From Marinobacter sp. LA51 (lineage in GTDB: Bacteria; Pseudomonadota; Gammaproteobacteria; Pseudomonadales; Oleiphilaceae): a stretch of 64,000 nucleotides of DNA. This document shows positions 1-9,708 of the stretch, piece by piece. A program made the position numbers and the translations under genes. Position 1 is the first letter of the stretch. Each line of letters starts with the position of its first letter. Location of the stretch: positions 2,294,001 through 2,358,000 of the forward strand of contig NZ_AP028070.1 of the NCBI RefSeq assembly GCF_030297175.1, given 5' to 3'. The notes below the pieces were generated by a model, which worked only from the letters and a program-made list of their open reading frames with translations, was not told the origin of the DNA and did not search any database.

Positions 1-1435
1 GTCGATCCCGGTGTTCCTTGGTCATCACCGGTTCGAACCGACGATCGCAACGCCACAACCCTGCCAACTCCTCTAGCGAGCCATAAACACCGGCCTTAAG
101 CCCCGCCAGGTAGGCGACCCCCAACGCGGTTGTTTCGACCACCGATGGCCGGTCTACCCGCGCGCCAAGGATGTCAGCAAGGAATTGCAGCACCCAGTTG
201 TTGGCCACCATGCCACCGTCGACCCTAAGGTTAATGGGGCGGATACCATCGTGCTCCATCGCCTTCTGCAGATCCTTGGTCTGATAGCACACGGATTGCA
301 GTCCCGCGGTGACAATCTCCTTGATACCCGTGTCGCGGGTGAGACCAAAGATGGCTCCTCGCGCGTTCGGATCCCAGTACGGTGCACCCAGTCCGGTAAA
401 TGCGGGAACCAGGTAAACGCCATGATCCAGAGGCGTCTGTTCCGCCAGCGGCTCGGTTTCCCCGGCATCCCCGATCAGCTTCAGGCCATCCCGAAGCCAC
501 TGAATCGCAGCCCCAGCCACAAAGATGCTGCCCTCCAGGGCGTAAGTGGGTTTGCCATTGAGCCGATACGCCACCGTGCTCAGCAACCGGTGCTCTGATG
601 CCAGAGCCTTATCACCGGTATTGAGCATCAGGAAGCAGCCGGTGCCGTAGGTACTCTTCGCCATACCCACATCGAAGCAAGTCTGGCCAAAAAGTGCGGC
701 CTGCTGATCTCCGGCGATACCCAGCACAGCTGCCCCATTCAGAGCGCCCCCCTCGCTAATCTCCCCAAAGTCGTCGGCAGAGTCCATTACTTCCGGCAAC
801 AGGGAGGCTGGAATTCCGAACAGGGCCAAGAGTTCCTCATCCCAGCACTGCCGATGGATGTCGAACAACAGGGTACGGCTGGCGTTTGTCGCATCGGTGC
901 GGTGGGATTTTCCTCCGGTGAGTCGCCAAAGCAGGAAACTGTCGATGGTGCCAAAGGCCAGCTCGCCCCGCTCAGCCCGCTCCCGAACACCGTCAACATT
1001 GTCCAGAAGCCAGCGAATCTTGGTGGCGGAAAAATAGGGGTCGATCAGCAAGCCGGTTTTGCTCGCGACCAGAGCCTCCAGCCCGTCCTGCTTCAGGGAT
1101 TCACAGTAGGCCGCTGTCCGGCGATCCTGCCAGACAATGGCGTTGTAGACCGGCTCGCCAGTTTGTCGGTCCCACACAACCGTAGTTTCTCGCTGATTCG
1201 TGATGCCCACCGCCAGCACTCGGTCATCCGCTCCACAGGCCGCTGACATAACCTGATCGCAGGTGGCTCTGACCGATGCCCAAATCGCTTCCGGATCATG
1301 CTCAACCCAGCCGCTGGCAGGGAACTGCTGGGGAAACTCCTGCTGCCGGGTGGCGTGGATGGTGCCATCAAGACCAAAAAGGATAGCGCGGGAACTGGTG
1401 GTGCCTTGATCGATGGAAAGAAGGTATTGGGTCAT
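1..1435 (-). CDS. glpK: Glycerol kinase, C-terminus cut by the window edge
   Basis: Phosphorylates glycerol to sn-glycerol 3-phosphate with ATP in the cytoplasm, the entry step of glycerol use. The reading frame runs from an ATG at 1435 off the left edge. Its N-terminus [20 protein letters not shown] carries the FGGY-kinase phosphate-binding motif DQGTTSSR (residues 9-16), and the last visible residues ([13 protein letters not shown]) match the GlpK C-terminal helix. About 478 of the usual ~495 residues are present, so only a short tail is missing. It is divergent from glpR across a 235-base AT-rich gap, so GlpR control is expected. glpF, a common partner, would lie outside the window. Confidence 0.95.
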   Translation of the reverse strand, partial: MTQYLLSIDQGTTSSRAILFGLDGTIHATRQQEFPQQFPASGWVEHDPEAIWASVRATCDQVMSAACGADDRVLAVGITNQRETTVVWDRQTGEPVYNAIVWQDRRTAAYCESLKQDGLEALVASKTGLLIDPYFSATKIRWLLDNVDGVRERAERGELAFGTIDSFLLWRLTGGKSHRTDATNASRTLLFDIHRQCWDEELLALFGIPASLLPEVMDSADDFGEISEGGALNGAAVLGIAGDQQAALFGQTCFDVGMAKSTYGTGCFLMLNTGDKALASEHRLLSTVAYRLNGKPTYALEGSIFVAGAAIQWLRDGLKLIGDAGETEPLAEQTPLDHGVYLVPAFTGLGAPYWDPNARGAIFGLTRDTGIKEIVTAGLQSVCYQTKDLQKAMEHDGIRPINLRVDGGMVANNWVLQFLADILGARVDRPSVVETTALGVAYLAGLKAGVYGSLEELAGLWRCDRRFEPVMTKEHRDR

Positions 1436-1489
1436 TAGCTGCTCGTCGTCCGGATTCTTTTTATAGGGTTTATCTAGTCAGGTTCTATT

Positions 1490-1514
1490 TTTTTCGAATT
1501 TTTACCTTTTTGAA
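1490..1514. promoter_or_regulatory. Candidate GlpR operator in the glpK control region
   Basis: An AT-rich stretch holds TTTCGAA and, 15 bases on, TTGAACAT. Both resemble halves of the TTCG/CGAA-type operators of GlpR-family repressors. It lies just upstream of glpK. The match is by eye only and the spacing is not diagnostic. Confidence 0.3.
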
Positions 1515-1670
1515 CATAAATGCCAAGAGTTTGTAACTACCTGATTCGAGCGAATCGAGACAAGCTATTAAAAAGGCTGCACAAACGGGCCTTAAGCACT
1601 AAACTTCGGGAATGTTTTCAGACGCGCACAATTTCGCATCAGAACAAGAGATCACGCGGAGGTAATTGGC

Positions 1671-2429
1671 ATGGCACAGCGGCGCCGGCAGGATTTGATC
1701 ATGGAGCTGATCCAACAGAACGGGTTCGTCACCACCGAGCAACTCGTTGATCAATTCAAGGTGACGCCCCAGACCATCCGCCGGGATCTGAATGAGCTTG
1801 CCGAACAGAACAAGTTGCGCCGTCATCATGGCGGTGCCGGTATCGACTCCAGCACCACGAATACCGCATACCAGGCTCGAAAGATCATGGATCTGGAGGC
1901 CAAAGAGCGCATCGCGGCCGCCATGGTCAAGATGATCCCGGACAACTCCTCCATGTTCATCAATATCGGCACCACCACCGAAACCATCGCCAAGGCCCTG
2001 CTGGAGCGTAAAAACCTGCAGATCGTCACCAACAACCTGCACGTCGCCTCCATCCTCGCAGCGAAAGAGGATTTCCACGTGATCATCGCCGGTGGTGAAG
2101 TTCGTAATCGAGATGGCGGCATCGTGGGAGAGGCCACCCGGGACTTCATCAATCAGTTCAAGATGGATTTCGGCATCATCGGCATCAGCGGCATCCACAG
2201 CGACGGTTCACTGCTGGATTTCGATTACCGCGAAGTGCGCGTAGCCCAGGCAATCATTGCCAACTCCAATCAGGTTTTGCTGGCTGCCGACCACACCAAA
2301 TTTGGCCGCAACGCCATGGTGCGTCTGGGCAACATCACCCAGGCCGACCACGTATTCACCGACAAGCAGCCACCCGCCGAAATCAGCCAGTCCCTGGCCG
2401 AACACAGCGTTGAACTGCACATCGTTTAG
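1671..2429 (+). CDS. glpR: DeoR-family glycerol-3-phosphate regulon repressor
   Basis: Predicted repressor of the glp genes, released by glycerol 3-phosphate. The 252-residue length matches the family. The N-terminal DeoR helix-turn-helix is clear (residues 18-45, TTEQLVDQFKVTPQTIRRDL), followed by the DeoR C-terminal sensor domain with NIGTTTETIAKAL and the glycine-rich GIIGISGI segment. The ATG at 1671 has a GGAGG Shine-Dalgarno eight bases upstream. It sits between glpK (divergent) and glpD (same strand), the arrangement expected of a local regulator. Confidence 0.93.
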   Translation: MAQRRRQDLIMELIQQNGFVTTEQLVDQFKVTPQTIRRDLNELAEQNKLRRHHGGAGIDSSTTNTAYQARKIMDLEAKERIAAAMVKMIPDNSSMFINIGTTTETIAKALLERKNLQIVTNNLHVASILAAKEDFHVIIAGGEVRNRDGGIVGEATRDFINQFKMDFGIIGISGIHSDGSLLDFDYREVRVAQAIIANSNQVLLAADHTKFGRNAMVRLGNITQADHVFTDKQPPAEISQSLAEHSVELHIV

Positions 2430-2483
2430 AGCGCGCCACACCCCCGAATAAGGCTCAAAATCAACCTGAGCGCACGCCCCTAT

Positions 2484-2542
2484 TTTTCGTTTTTTTTCTC
2501 TATTTTCCTTTACGAATATGTTCCGCTTTCGCATAATGATCG
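2484..2542. promoter_or_regulatory. Candidate GlpR operators upstream of glpD
   Basis: The AT-rich leader of glpD contains TTTTTCG, then ACGAATATGTTC, then TTTCGCATAATGATCG. These are repeated TTCG/CGAA halves similar to those upstream of glpK. They lie 85-140 bases before the chosen glpD start. Assigned by resemblance and position only. Confidence 0.3.
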
Positions 2543-2625
2543 TATTGTTATTTTTGGTCGAAAAGTGTGCAGCAAAGGCGACTTTTCTGGCGCTACTTTT
2601 TGGCTCAGGCAGGAGATGGGCAGCA

Positions 2626-4155
2626 ATGGCTAATGAACACGAACACTATGACGTTGTCGTCGTCGGCGGCGGGGTCAACGGCACCGGTATCGCCATGGAC
2701 GCGGCGGGCCGGGGACTGAAGGTACTGCTGTGTGAAATGAACGATCTTGCATCGGCAACCTCCTCCAGCAGCAGCAAGCTGATTCACGGCGGCCTGCGCT
2801 ACCTGGAGCACTACGAATTCCGCCTGGTGCGCGAAGCACTGGCCGAGCGCGAGTCATTGCTGCGTAACTCGCCCCACATCATGTGGCCCATGCGCTTTCG
2901 ACTGCCCCACCGCCCTCACCTGCGCCCAGCCTGGATGATTCGCACCGGTCTGTTCCTGTATGACCACCTGGCCAAGCGAGAACTGCTGCCGGGCTCGCGC
3001 TCGATCAAGTTCGACAGCTCTGACCCGCTAAAGCCGGAAATTACCAAGGGCTTTGAATACTCGGATGGCTGGGTGGACGATGCTCGACTGGTTATCCTGA
3101 CTGCCAAGAAGGCCCAACAGTTGGGTGCCCGAATCCTGACCCGCACCAAGTGCGTGAAAGCCGAACGCGGCTCCGCCGACTGGAAGGTGACGCTCCGGAA
3201 CACGGCTGACAACTCCGATGAGACCGTCACCGCCAAGATGATCGTTAACGCCTCCGGCCCCTGGGTCAGCAGCATGTTTGGCGAGACCCTGTCGATGCCA
3301 GCACCCAAGATGATCCGCATGGTGAAAGGCAGTCACATTGTCATTCCCCGAATGAACAAGGGCACCGAGGCCTACATCCTCCAGAATGAAGATGAGCGCA
3401 TCGTCTTTGTTATCCCCTACGAAGACGAATTCTCTCTGGTTGGCACCACGGACGTGGATTACGAGGGCGATCCCAGGAAAGCGAAAATTTCACCGGAAGA
3501 GACCGAGTACCTGCTAGACATCGTCAACTCCCATTTCAAGCGGCAGCTGACCGCTGAAGATGTGGTCTGGTCGTACTCTGGCGTGCGTCCTTTGATGGAC
3601 GACGAGCAGGAGAACGCCCAGAAAGCTTCCCGGGACTACTCGTTTGAAGTCAGTGCCGAGAACGGCAAGGCGCCCCTGATTTCGGTGTTCGGTGGCAAGA
3701 TCACCACCTACCGGAAACTGGCAGAAGCGGCCACCGACAAGCTGTGCCAGTTCTTCCCGAATGCCAGCGGGCGGTGGACCAAGACCGCGCCCCTGCCGGG
3801 CGGTGATTTCGTCAACCACGACAGCCTTGAAATCAAAATGACGGCCGATTTCCCTTGGTTGGATAAGGCCGTGATCAGCCGGTATGTCCGCACCTACGGC
3901 ACCAGCTCCTACGACATCCTGAAAGGACGCAGCAGCATGGCGGACCTGGGTGTGCACTTTGCCGGTACGCTTTACCAGGCCGAAGTGGAGTACCTGATGG
4001 CTGAGGAATGGGCCCATACCTCCGAGGATATCCTCTGGCGGCGAACCAAGCAGGGGCTGTATGCGAACGAGGAAAATGTTCGGGCGCTGGATCAGTTCCT
4101 GATGGAGCACGCCACCGGCGACAACGGCAGCGGCCCGGTGCATCAACACGCCTGA
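2626..4155 (+). CDS. glpD: Aerobic glycerol-3-phosphate dehydrogenase
   Basis: Membrane-associated flavoenzyme that oxidises glycerol 3-phosphate to dihydroxyacetone phosphate and passes electrons to quinone. The N-terminal FAD motif VVVVGGGVNGTGIAMDAAGRG (about residues 9-29) and the SKLIHGGLRYLE segment are typical of GlpD. The frame stays open upstream to 2518, but I chose the ATG at 2626 because AGGAG precedes it and the product (509 residues) then begins directly with the dinucleotide fold. The extra upstream residues would be a non-homologous AT-rich leader. It is followed by a strong terminator. Confidence 0.94.
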   Translation: MANEHEHYDVVVVGGGVNGTGIAMDAAGRGLKVLLCEMNDLASATSSSSSKLIHGGLRYLEHYEFRLVREALAERESLLRNSPHIMWPMRFRLPHRPHLRPAWMIRTGLFLYDHLAKRELLPGSRSIKFDSSDPLKPEITKGFEYSDGWVDDARLVILTAKKAQQLGARILTRTKCVKAERGSADWKVTLRNTADNSDETVTAKMIVNASGPWVSSMFGETLSMPAPKMIRMVKGSHIVIPRMNKGTEAYILQNEDERIVFVIPYEDEFSLVGTTDVDYEGDPRKAKISPEETEYLLDIVNSHFKRQLTAEDVVWSYSGVRPLMDDEQENAQKASRDYSFEVSAENGKAPLISVFGGKITTYRKLAEAATDKLCQFFPNASGRWTKTAPLPGGDFVNHDSLEIKMTADFPWLDKAVISRYVRTYGTSSYDILKGRSSMADLGVHFAGTLYQAEVEYLMAEEWAHTSEDILWRRTKQGLYANEENVRALDQFLMEHATGDNGSGPVHQHA

Positions 4156-4173
4156 GCCTCGACCGAATACATC

Positions 4174-4210
4174 GCTCCGGCCGGATAAACCTCCGCCCGG
4201 AGCTTTTTTG
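4174..4210 (+). terminator. Rho-independent terminator after glpD
   Basis: GCTCCGG (4174-4180) pairs with CCGGAGC (4197-4203), followed by six T. It lies 19 bases after the glpD stop and also separates it from the convergent gene ending at 4217. Confidence 0.8.
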
Positions 4211-4216
4211 TGGCAG

Positions 4217-4822
4217 TTACTCCCGTAGCAACTGGGCCACCCTCTGTTGCACGGCCGGTATCACGTCCTGCTCAAACCAGGGGTTTCGACGCAGCCAGAG
4301 GTTATTGCGAGGGCTGGGGTGCGGCATCGGAACCACGGCCGGCCAGTGGTCCTGCCAGTGACGAACCTGCTCGGTAACTGAGCGGGCCTTACCTCCAAGA
4401 TGCCAGGCCTGGGCATACTGGCCAATAACCAGGGTCAGACCAATGTTCGGCAACCGACTGAGAAGCTCCGAACGCCAGGCCGGCGCGCATTCCGGCCGTG
4501 GCGGTAAATCGCCGGATTTGCCGGTGCCCGGATAGCAAAAACCCATGGGCAGAATCGCCAGCTTCCGTTCGTCGTAAAACGTATCCCGGGTCATCCCCAT
4601 CCACTCCCGCAGCCGATCCCCACTGGGATCGTTGAACGGCAAGCCGGTTTCATGGACACGCCGCCCGGGCGCCTGCCCCACAACTAATATGCGTGACGAC
4701 TCGGATAGCTGAATCACCGGCCTTGGGCCCAGGGGCAGAAACTCGGCACACAAGGTACACGCCCGCACCCGCGCCACTAACTCTGCAAAAGATAACTCGC
4801 TCAACTCCACAGGCTTTTGCAA
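4217..4822 (-). CDS. Uracil-DNA glycosylase family protein with Fe-S-type cysteines
   Basis: Predicted DNA repair glycosylase of the UDG superfamily, 201 residues. Motif A is VGQAPGRRVHETGLPFND (about residues 48-65) and the distal motif is MPHPSPRN (about 165-172). Four cysteines are placed like the cluster ligands of Fe-S UDGs: CTLC near residue 22, then FCYPG and PEC near residues 95-110. It is not the Ung family, which lacks these cysteines. Substrate range cannot be told from sequence. It is divergent from the nitroreductase at 4897 and convergent with glpD. Confidence 0.8.
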   Translation of the reverse strand: MQKPVELSELSFAELVARVRACTLCAEFLPLGPRPVIQLSESSRILVVGQAPGRRVHETGLPFNDPSGDRLREWMGMTRDTFYDERKLAILPMGFCYPGTGKSGDLPPRPECAPAWRSELLSRLPNIGLTLVIGQYAQAWHLGGKARSVTEQVRHWQDHWPAVVPMPHPSPRNNLWLRRNPWFEQDVIPAVQQRVAQLLRE

Positions 4823-4896
4823 AGCAACCTCCTGATCATTGCGTAGGAACCGATTTCGCCTGACTATAGGCTCTTCAGTGTATAGGAGAAAACCCG

Positions 4897-5631
4897 ATGA
4901 CCTCCAAGGCCAGCGCCCTGCCAGACATCGATGTTGAGGAATTCCGGAAGGTGGTCCGCAGCCGCCGTTCGATCCGCCGCTTCAAGCCAGACCCTGTCCC
5001 AAGGGACGTCCTGAGTGAATGCTTGGAACTGGCGACCTTGGCACCAAACTCCAGCAATTTGCAGCCGTGGGAATTTTTCGTGGTGGAGTCGGCGGACCTG
5101 AGGGCCAAGCTAGCAACGGCCTGCCTGGGGCAGAACGCAGCCAAAACCGCACCGGTGCTGATTGCCATTGTCGCCCGCCCCGACACCTGGCGCCAACACG
5201 CGCGCCAGGCCCTGGACGAATGGCCGGAAGCGTCACTGCCGCCCATTGTCGAGAAGTACTACCGCACCGTTGCACCCATTTATTACAACCAGGGCCCGCT
5301 GGGTGTGTTTGGCCTGACCAAGAAAGCCGCCGGAACGGCGCTGGGCATGCTCCGCCCGGTTCCCCGTGGCCCGTCCTCGACCAGTGACATGAAAGTCTGG
5401 GCGACCAAATCGACCGCGCTGGCCGCGCAAAACCTGATGCTGGCCCTGCGTGCCCACGGCTACGATTCCTGTCCGATGGAAGGCTTTGACGAGTGTCGGG
5501 TGAAATCGCTCCTGAAGATCCACCGAAAAGGCCTGGTCACCATGGTACTGGCGGCGGGTAAACGCGCCGGCAACGGCGTTTACAACCGCCAGTACCGGTT
5601 CGACCACGACCAACTGGTGCATTACCTGTGA
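4897..5631 (+). CDS. Nitroreductase family FMN-dependent oxidoreductase
   Basis: A 244-residue member of the nitroreductase fold, expected to bind FMN and reduce nitro compounds or quinones with NAD(P)H. The FMN-binding RSRRSIRRFKPDPVP (about residues 24-38) and the following LAPNSSNLQPWEF loop are characteristic, and the C-terminal AAGKRAGNGVYNRQYRF closes the fold. The ATG at 4897 has TAGGAG at proper distance. It stands alone, divergent from the UDG-like gene. The physiological substrate is unknown. Confidence 0.85.
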   Translation: MTSKASALPDIDVEEFRKVVRSRRSIRRFKPDPVPRDVLSECLELATLAPNSSNLQPWEFFVVESADLRAKLATACLGQNAAKTAPVLIAIVARPDTWRQHARQALDEWPEASLPPIVEKYYRTVAPIYYNQGPLGVFGLTKKAAGTALGMLRPVPRGPSSTSDMKVWATKSTALAAQNLMLALRAHGYDSCPMEGFDECRVKSLLKIHRKGLVTMVLAAGKRAGNGVYNRQYRFDHDQLVHYL

Positions 5632-5685
5632 TAGCCCCTACCCTTTAATAGCCCGCACCCCTTAAAAGCCAGCCCCGGTCACCGG

Positions 5686-6651
5686 TTACACCTCGGGGTT
5701 GCCCAGCGCCTCGGCGGCACCCAGCAAACCGGTGTAGGGCTCGGTCACGACAAACACCGGCGTGAACTCCAACAGTGGCCGCATCCGGCCTTTGTCTTCA
5801 AAGCCTTTCTGGAACGGGCTTTCCAGAAAGAAATCGAGAAAACGGGGCAAAATGCCGCCACACAGGTAAACGCCGCCCGTGCCCCCGACCGTCAGTACGC
5901 CGTTGCCCGCCACTCGTCCCAGGATTTCACAGAAGTGGCGAAGGGTATGACGGGCCAGGGAATCAACCTGCTCCAGAGCCGCCGCGGTGATCTTTTCCGG
6001 AGCGTCGAGTGGCGCTGCCACGCCCTGAATCTCGGCGTGGGCCTGATAGAGATTCAGCAACCCCTGGCCACAGAGAATTCGCTCAACCGACACCCGCCCG
6101 AACCGGGCTTTCAGAATCCGCAGGATGGCCATCTCGGTGTCGTCGGTGGGGGCAAAATCCACATGCCCGCCCTCGGTCATCAGTGGCACCCAACCGTGCT
6201 GCAATGGCACCAATCCGGAAACGCCCAGCCCGGTACCTGGCCCGATCACGAGCCGGGCACGGCGGGGATCGCCCGGCCCGCCACACACCCGAACCAGGTG
6301 CTCTTCCGGCACATGGGGTACCCCCAGCGCCATGGCGGTGAAGTCATTGATAACCTTGAACGCCCGCCAGCCAAATTGCGCCCGAACCTCTTCGGTATCA
6401 AAGCGCCAATGGTTGTTGGTCATCCGGATCTGGGTGTCTCGCACCGGTGAGGCAACTGCAAAGCAGGCCTCACTCACTTCGCTCACCCCTACCCTGGCCA
6501 GGTAGTCCGTCACTGCGCTGTCGATGTTGTCGTAGTCACCGCAACGAAGCACCTCAATGGCCTGCGGACGAACGTCGCCCTGCTTCACCAGGGCGAAGCG
6601 GGCGTTGGTGCCGCCGATGTCTCCGACCAGTGAATACTGTGCGTCTGTCAT
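5686..6651 (-). CDS. glk: Glucokinase
   Basis: Phosphorylates glucose to glucose 6-phosphate with ATP, feeding zwf and the Entner-Doudoroff route. The 321-residue length equals that of the E. coli-type Glk family. [14 protein letters not shown] (residues 8-21) is the phosphate-binding motif, [11 protein letters not shown] contains the catalytic Asp, and [15 protein letters not shown] is the second glycine-rich loop. Its start overlaps the edd stop by four bases (ATGA), so the two are translationally coupled in one edd-glk operon. The presence of glk points to cytoplasmic glucose rather than a phosphotransferase route. Confidence 0.95.
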   Translation of the reverse strand: MTDAQYSLVGDIGGTNARFALVKQGDVRPQAIEVLRCGDYDNIDSAVTDYLARVGVSEVSEACFAVASPVRDTQIRMTNNHWRFDTEEVRAQFGWRAFKVINDFTAMALGVPHVPEEHLVRVCGGPGDPRRARLVIGPGTGLGVSGLVPLQHGWVPLMTEGGHVDFAPTDDTEMAILRILKARFGRVSVERILCGQGLLNLYQAHAEIQGVAAPLDAPEKITAAALEQVDSLARHTLRHFCEILGRVAGNGVLTVGGTGGVYLCGGILPRFLDFFLESPFQKGFEDKGRMRPLLEFTPVFVVTEPYTGLLGAAEALGNPEV

Positions 6652-8468
6652 GCCTCGTGATTCCAGAAAAAGCTAGCGCCTTGCTCCGGGTTGCTGGCTG
6701 CACGACGCATCCAGCCAAACATCTCCCGACCGTAGCCGTGATGATACGCACTCAGGTCTGCTTTGAAAGACTCACGCTTGGCCAATTCCTCGTCAGCGAT
6801 ATCGATGCGCAGTGAACCCGCCTTGGCATCAACACAGATCCGGTCGCCCGACTTAACCCGTGCCAGCGGGCCTCCGTCAAGAGCTTCCGGATAAACATGA
6901 ATGGCGGCCGGCACTTTGCCCGAGGCACCGGACATGCGGCCATCGGTGACCAGCGCCACCTTGAACCCCCGGTCCTGCAGCACACCCAGATACGGTGTGA
7001 GCTTGTGCAGCTCCGGCATGCCATTGGCCTTCGGGCCCTGGAACCGAACCACAACCACGCAGTCCTTATCCAGATCCCCGGCATCAAAGGCCGCCTTCAG
7101 CTCGTTCTGATCGTTAAACACTACCGCCGGCGCTTCAACGACCTGATGCTCGTCGGCCACCGCGGAAACCTTGATCACACCGCGACCCAGGTTGCCGTCG
7201 AGTACCCGCATACCACCGTCCGGCGCAAAGGGCTCGGAGGCTGTGCTCAGCACATCCGGACGCAGACTCTTTTCCGGAGCCGGCTTCCAGACCAACTTGT
7301 CATTGTCCAGTTCCGGGCCCTGGGTATAACGCTCCAGGCCATGCCCCATGACTGTCTCGACATCGTTGTGCAGGTAACCTGCGTCGAGCAGCTCACGGAT
7401 CAGGAACGGAGTACCGCCGGCCTCGTGGAAGGCATTCACGTCTTCCTGGCCATTCGGGTAGATGCGGGTCATGGACGGCACCACGGAAGACAGTTCGGCG
7501 TAGTCGTTCCAGTCAATGATGATGCCGGCTGCCCGGGCAATCGCAATCCAATGGATGGTGTGGTTGGTCGAGCCGCCGGTAACCAGCAGTGCAACCAGGG
7601 CATTCACGATGCTCTTCTCATCCACCATGTCGCCCAGGCCAAGCTCACCGCCGTGGGGCTTCGACAATTTGATCACCTGCTCCGTTGCCGCCTGGGTGAG
7701 ACGGTCCCGCAGTGGCGTGTTCGGATTCACAAAGGCCGAGCCCGGCAGATGCAGGCCCATCACCTCAACCAGCAACTGGTTACTGTTGGCGGTGCCATAG
7801 AAGGTGCAGGTACCCGGGCTGTGGTAGGACTTGCTCTCTGCCTCCAGCAGTTCGTCTTTGCCAATCTTGCCCTCGGCGTAAAGCTGACGGATGCGCTGCT
7901 TTTCCTTGTTCGGCAGCCCTGAGGGCATCGGCCCGGCAGGCACCAGAATGGTTGGCAGATAGCCGAAGCTCAGGGAGCCGATCAACAGCCCCGGCACAAT
8001 CTTGTCGCAGATACCGAGCAGCACCGTGGCATCAAACATATTGTGGCTCATGGCTACCGCCGTACTCATGGCGATGGTGTCGCGCGAGAACAAACTCAGT
8101 TCCATACCCGGCTGACCCTGGGTAACGCCGTCGCACATGGCAGGGGTACCGCCAGCAAACTGCGCCACCGAGCCCATGTTGTGGGCCGCTGAGCGGATCA
8201 TGTCCGGGAACTTTTCATAAGGTTGGTGGGCCGAAAGCATATCGTTGTATGCCGATACGATCGCCACGTTGGCCTTGTTCATGAACTTCAGGGTGTCTTT
8301 GTCACCCTGGCTGCAGGCCGCAAATCCGTGAGCAAGGTTGCCACAGGAGAGACTGCTCCGATGGGGAGATTGCGCCTTCAGCTCGTTCATTCGGTCAAGG
8401 TAGTCCTGCCGGGTGGCACGACTGCGTTCAATGATTCGTTGGGTAACTTTTTCAACGGTTGGATGCAT
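6648..8468 (-). CDS. edd: Phosphogluconate dehydratase
   Basis: Dehydrates 6-phosphogluconate to 2-keto-3-deoxy-6-phosphogluconate, the first committed Entner-Doudoroff step, using an Fe-S cluster. The product is 606 residues (family about 603-610), with the IlvD/Edd signatures [19 protein letters not shown] and [12 protein letters not shown] and the C-terminal [17 protein letters not shown]. The frame is open to 8498, but I chose ATG 8468. It gives [20 protein letters not shown], aligned with known Edd N-termini, and has TGGAG upstream. It is divergent from gap across 167 bases that carry candidate HexR sites. Confidence 0.95.
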   Translation of the reverse strand: MHPTVEKVTQRIIERSRATRQDYLDRMNELKAQSPHRSSLSCGNLAHGFAACSQGDKDTLKFMNKANVAIVSAYNDMLSAHQPYEKFPDMIRSAAHNMGSVAQFAGGTPAMCDGVTQGQPGMELSLFSRDTIAMSTAVAMSHNMFDATVLLGICDKIVPGLLIGSLSFGYLPTILVPAGPMPSGLPNKEKQRIRQLYAEGKIGKDELLEAESKSYHSPGTCTFYGTANSNQLLVEVMGLHLPGSAFVNPNTPLRDRLTQAATEQVIKLSKPHGGELGLGDMVDEKSIVNALVALLVTGGSTNHTIHWIAIARAAGIIIDWNDYAELSSVVPSMTRIYPNGQEDVNAFHEAGGTPFLIRELLDAGYLHNDVETVMGHGLERYTQGPELDNDKLVWKPAPEKSLRPDVLSTASEPFAPDGGMRVLDGNLGRGVIKVSAVADEHQVVEAPAVVFNDQNELKAAFDAGDLDKDCVVVVRFQGPKANGMPELHKLTPYLGVLQDRGFKVALVTDGRMSGASGKVPAAIHVYPEALDGGPLARVKSGDRICVDAKAGSLRIDIADEELAKRESFKADLSAYHHGYGREMFGWMRRAASNPEQGASFFWNHEA

Positions 8469-8508
8469 GGTGGGCTCCATCGGTCGCATAGAAGACATGT
8501 TGAGTTGG

Positions 8509-8522
8509 ACGTAATTTTACGT
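8509..8522. promoter_or_regulatory. Palindrome in the edd/gap control region, candidate HexR site
   Basis: ACGTAA and TTACGT form perfect inverted arms around two T. It lies 41 bases upstream of the edd start. It resembles the GTAAT/ATTAC-type palindromes bound by HexR in other gammaproteobacteria, but is only a by-eye match. Confidence 0.35.
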
Positions 8523-8572
8523 TCTTTTTTGACATCTTTCACCCGAATATCGTTCAAACTTTCTTTTTTTGT

Positions 8573-8588
8573 TGTTATATTTACTACA
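8573..8588. promoter_or_regulatory. Candidate HexR operator upstream of gap
   Basis: TGTTATATTTACTACA contains the octamer TTTACTAC, also found upstream of hexR at 14283-14290 and, apart from its first base, as GTAGTAA beside zwf at 14213. Edd, Gap, Zwf and HexR are standard HexR-regulon members, which supports the reading. The palindrome itself is imperfect. Confidence 0.45.
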
Positions 8589-8635
8589 TTACACTCAACA
8601 AACGAACAAAAAACACCCAAATTAGGAGTCGGACG

Positions 8636-9640
8636 ATGACTATTCGCATCGCAATTAACGGTTTTGGCCGCATCGGTCGCAACATTCTCCGTGCACTTTA
8701 TGAAAATGACTACCGTAAGCAAGTCCAGGTTGTCGCCATCAATGATCTGGGTGACGCCGAAACCAACGCCCACCTTCTTAAATACGACAGCGTCCACGGC
8801 CGCTTCGATGGCGTGGTGGGACACGACGCAGAATCACTGACCGTTAATGGCGACCGCATTGCCATTACCGCCATCCGCAACCCGGAAGAACTGCCCTGGA
8901 GCGACCTGCACGTGGACGTGGTATTCGAGTGCACCGGCCTGTTTACCAAACGCGACGAGGCTGCCGCGCACCTGAAGGCCGGCGCCCGTAAAGTCATCAT
9001 CTCAGCGCCCTCACCCGACGCGGATGCCATGGTGGTTTACGGCGTCAATCACCATACCCTGACCGCCGAGCACGAAGTCATCTCCAACGCCTCCTGCACC
9101 ACCAACTGCCTGGCACCGGTTGTTGAAGCCCTGCACAAGAGCGTCGGCATCGAAAGCGGCCTGATGACCACCATCCACTCCTACACCAACGACCAGAAGC
9201 TCAGCGACGTTTACCACACTGACCTGTACCGGGCCCGCTCTGCGACCCAATCGATGATTCCCACAAAAACCGGTGCTGCCGCTGCCATTGGCAAGGTGAT
9301 TCCCGAGCTGGATGGCAAACTTGATGGCCTGGCCGTTCGGGTACCCACCATCAATGTGTCACTGGTAGACTTCGGCTTTATCGCCGGTCGCGACACCACG
9401 GTCGAAGAAATCAACACGGCTGTGCAAGCCGCGGCTGAAAACAATCCGGTTCTGGGCTTCAACACGGAGAAGCTGGTCAGTGTAGACTTCAACCACAATG
9501 CCCTCTCCAGCGTATTCGACGCCAATCACACACGCGTGCTCGGCCGTCATGTAAAAGTCATGGCCTGGTACGACAATGAGTGGGGTTTCTCGAACCGAAT
9601 GCTCGACAACGCAATCGCTCTGATCAAGGCCGGCCGGTAA
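8636..9640 (+). CDS. gap: Type I glyceraldehyde-3-phosphate dehydrogenase
   Basis: Oxidises glyceraldehyde 3-phosphate to 1,3-bisphosphoglycerate with NAD. The 334-residue product has the N-terminal NAD fold [15 protein letters not shown], an Asp at the end of strand 2 (AINDLGD, favouring NAD), and the catalytic Cys in [12 protein letters not shown] near residue 155. The C-terminal [14 protein letters not shown] is diagnostic. It resembles the Pseudomonas GapA that is co-regulated with Entner-Doudoroff genes. Epd-type erythrose-4-phosphate dehydrogenase is a less likely alternative. AGGAG precedes the ATG. Pyk follows after 68 bases on the same strand. Confidence 0.93.
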   Translation: MTIRIAINGFGRIGRNILRALYENDYRKQVQVVAINDLGDAETNAHLLKYDSVHGRFDGVVGHDAESLTVNGDRIAITAIRNPEELPWSDLHVDVVFECTGLFTKRDEAAAHLKAGARKVIISAPSPDADAMVVYGVNHHTLTAEHEVISNASCTTNCLAPVVEALHKSVGIESGLMTTIHSYTNDQKLSDVYHTDLYRARSATQSMIPTKTGAAAAIGKVIPELDGKLDGLAVRVPTINVSLVDFGFIAGRDTTVEEINTAVQAAAENNPVLGFNTEKLVSVDFNHNALSSVFDANHTRVLGRHVKVMAWYDNEWGFSNRMLDNAIALIKAGR

Positions 9641-9652
9641 CTCTGGCCTCCT

Positions 9653-9669
9653 TGTACAGTTCCACTACT
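9653..9669. promoter_or_regulatory. Weak candidate HexR site between gap and pyk
   Basis: TGTACAGTTCCACTACT has a GTA half and an ACTAC half around seven bases, similar in plan to the sites upstream of gap and zwf. It could give pyk its own HexR-controlled promoter. The match is weaker than the others. Confidence 0.25.
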
Positions 9670-9708
9670 TTTAAAGAGACGCATCCGATTAACCATAGGA
9701 CACCAACC

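Noticed and set aside
2518..2625. An upstream extension of glpD starting at ATG 2518
   Set aside because: It would place 36 AT-rich, non-homologous residues before the FAD fold, and the ATG at 2626 has a better ribosome site.
9653..9669. The gap-pyk site as a firm HexR operator
   Set aside because: Only one half resembles the shared octamer. It is kept as a weak candidate and not used as main evidence for the regulon.
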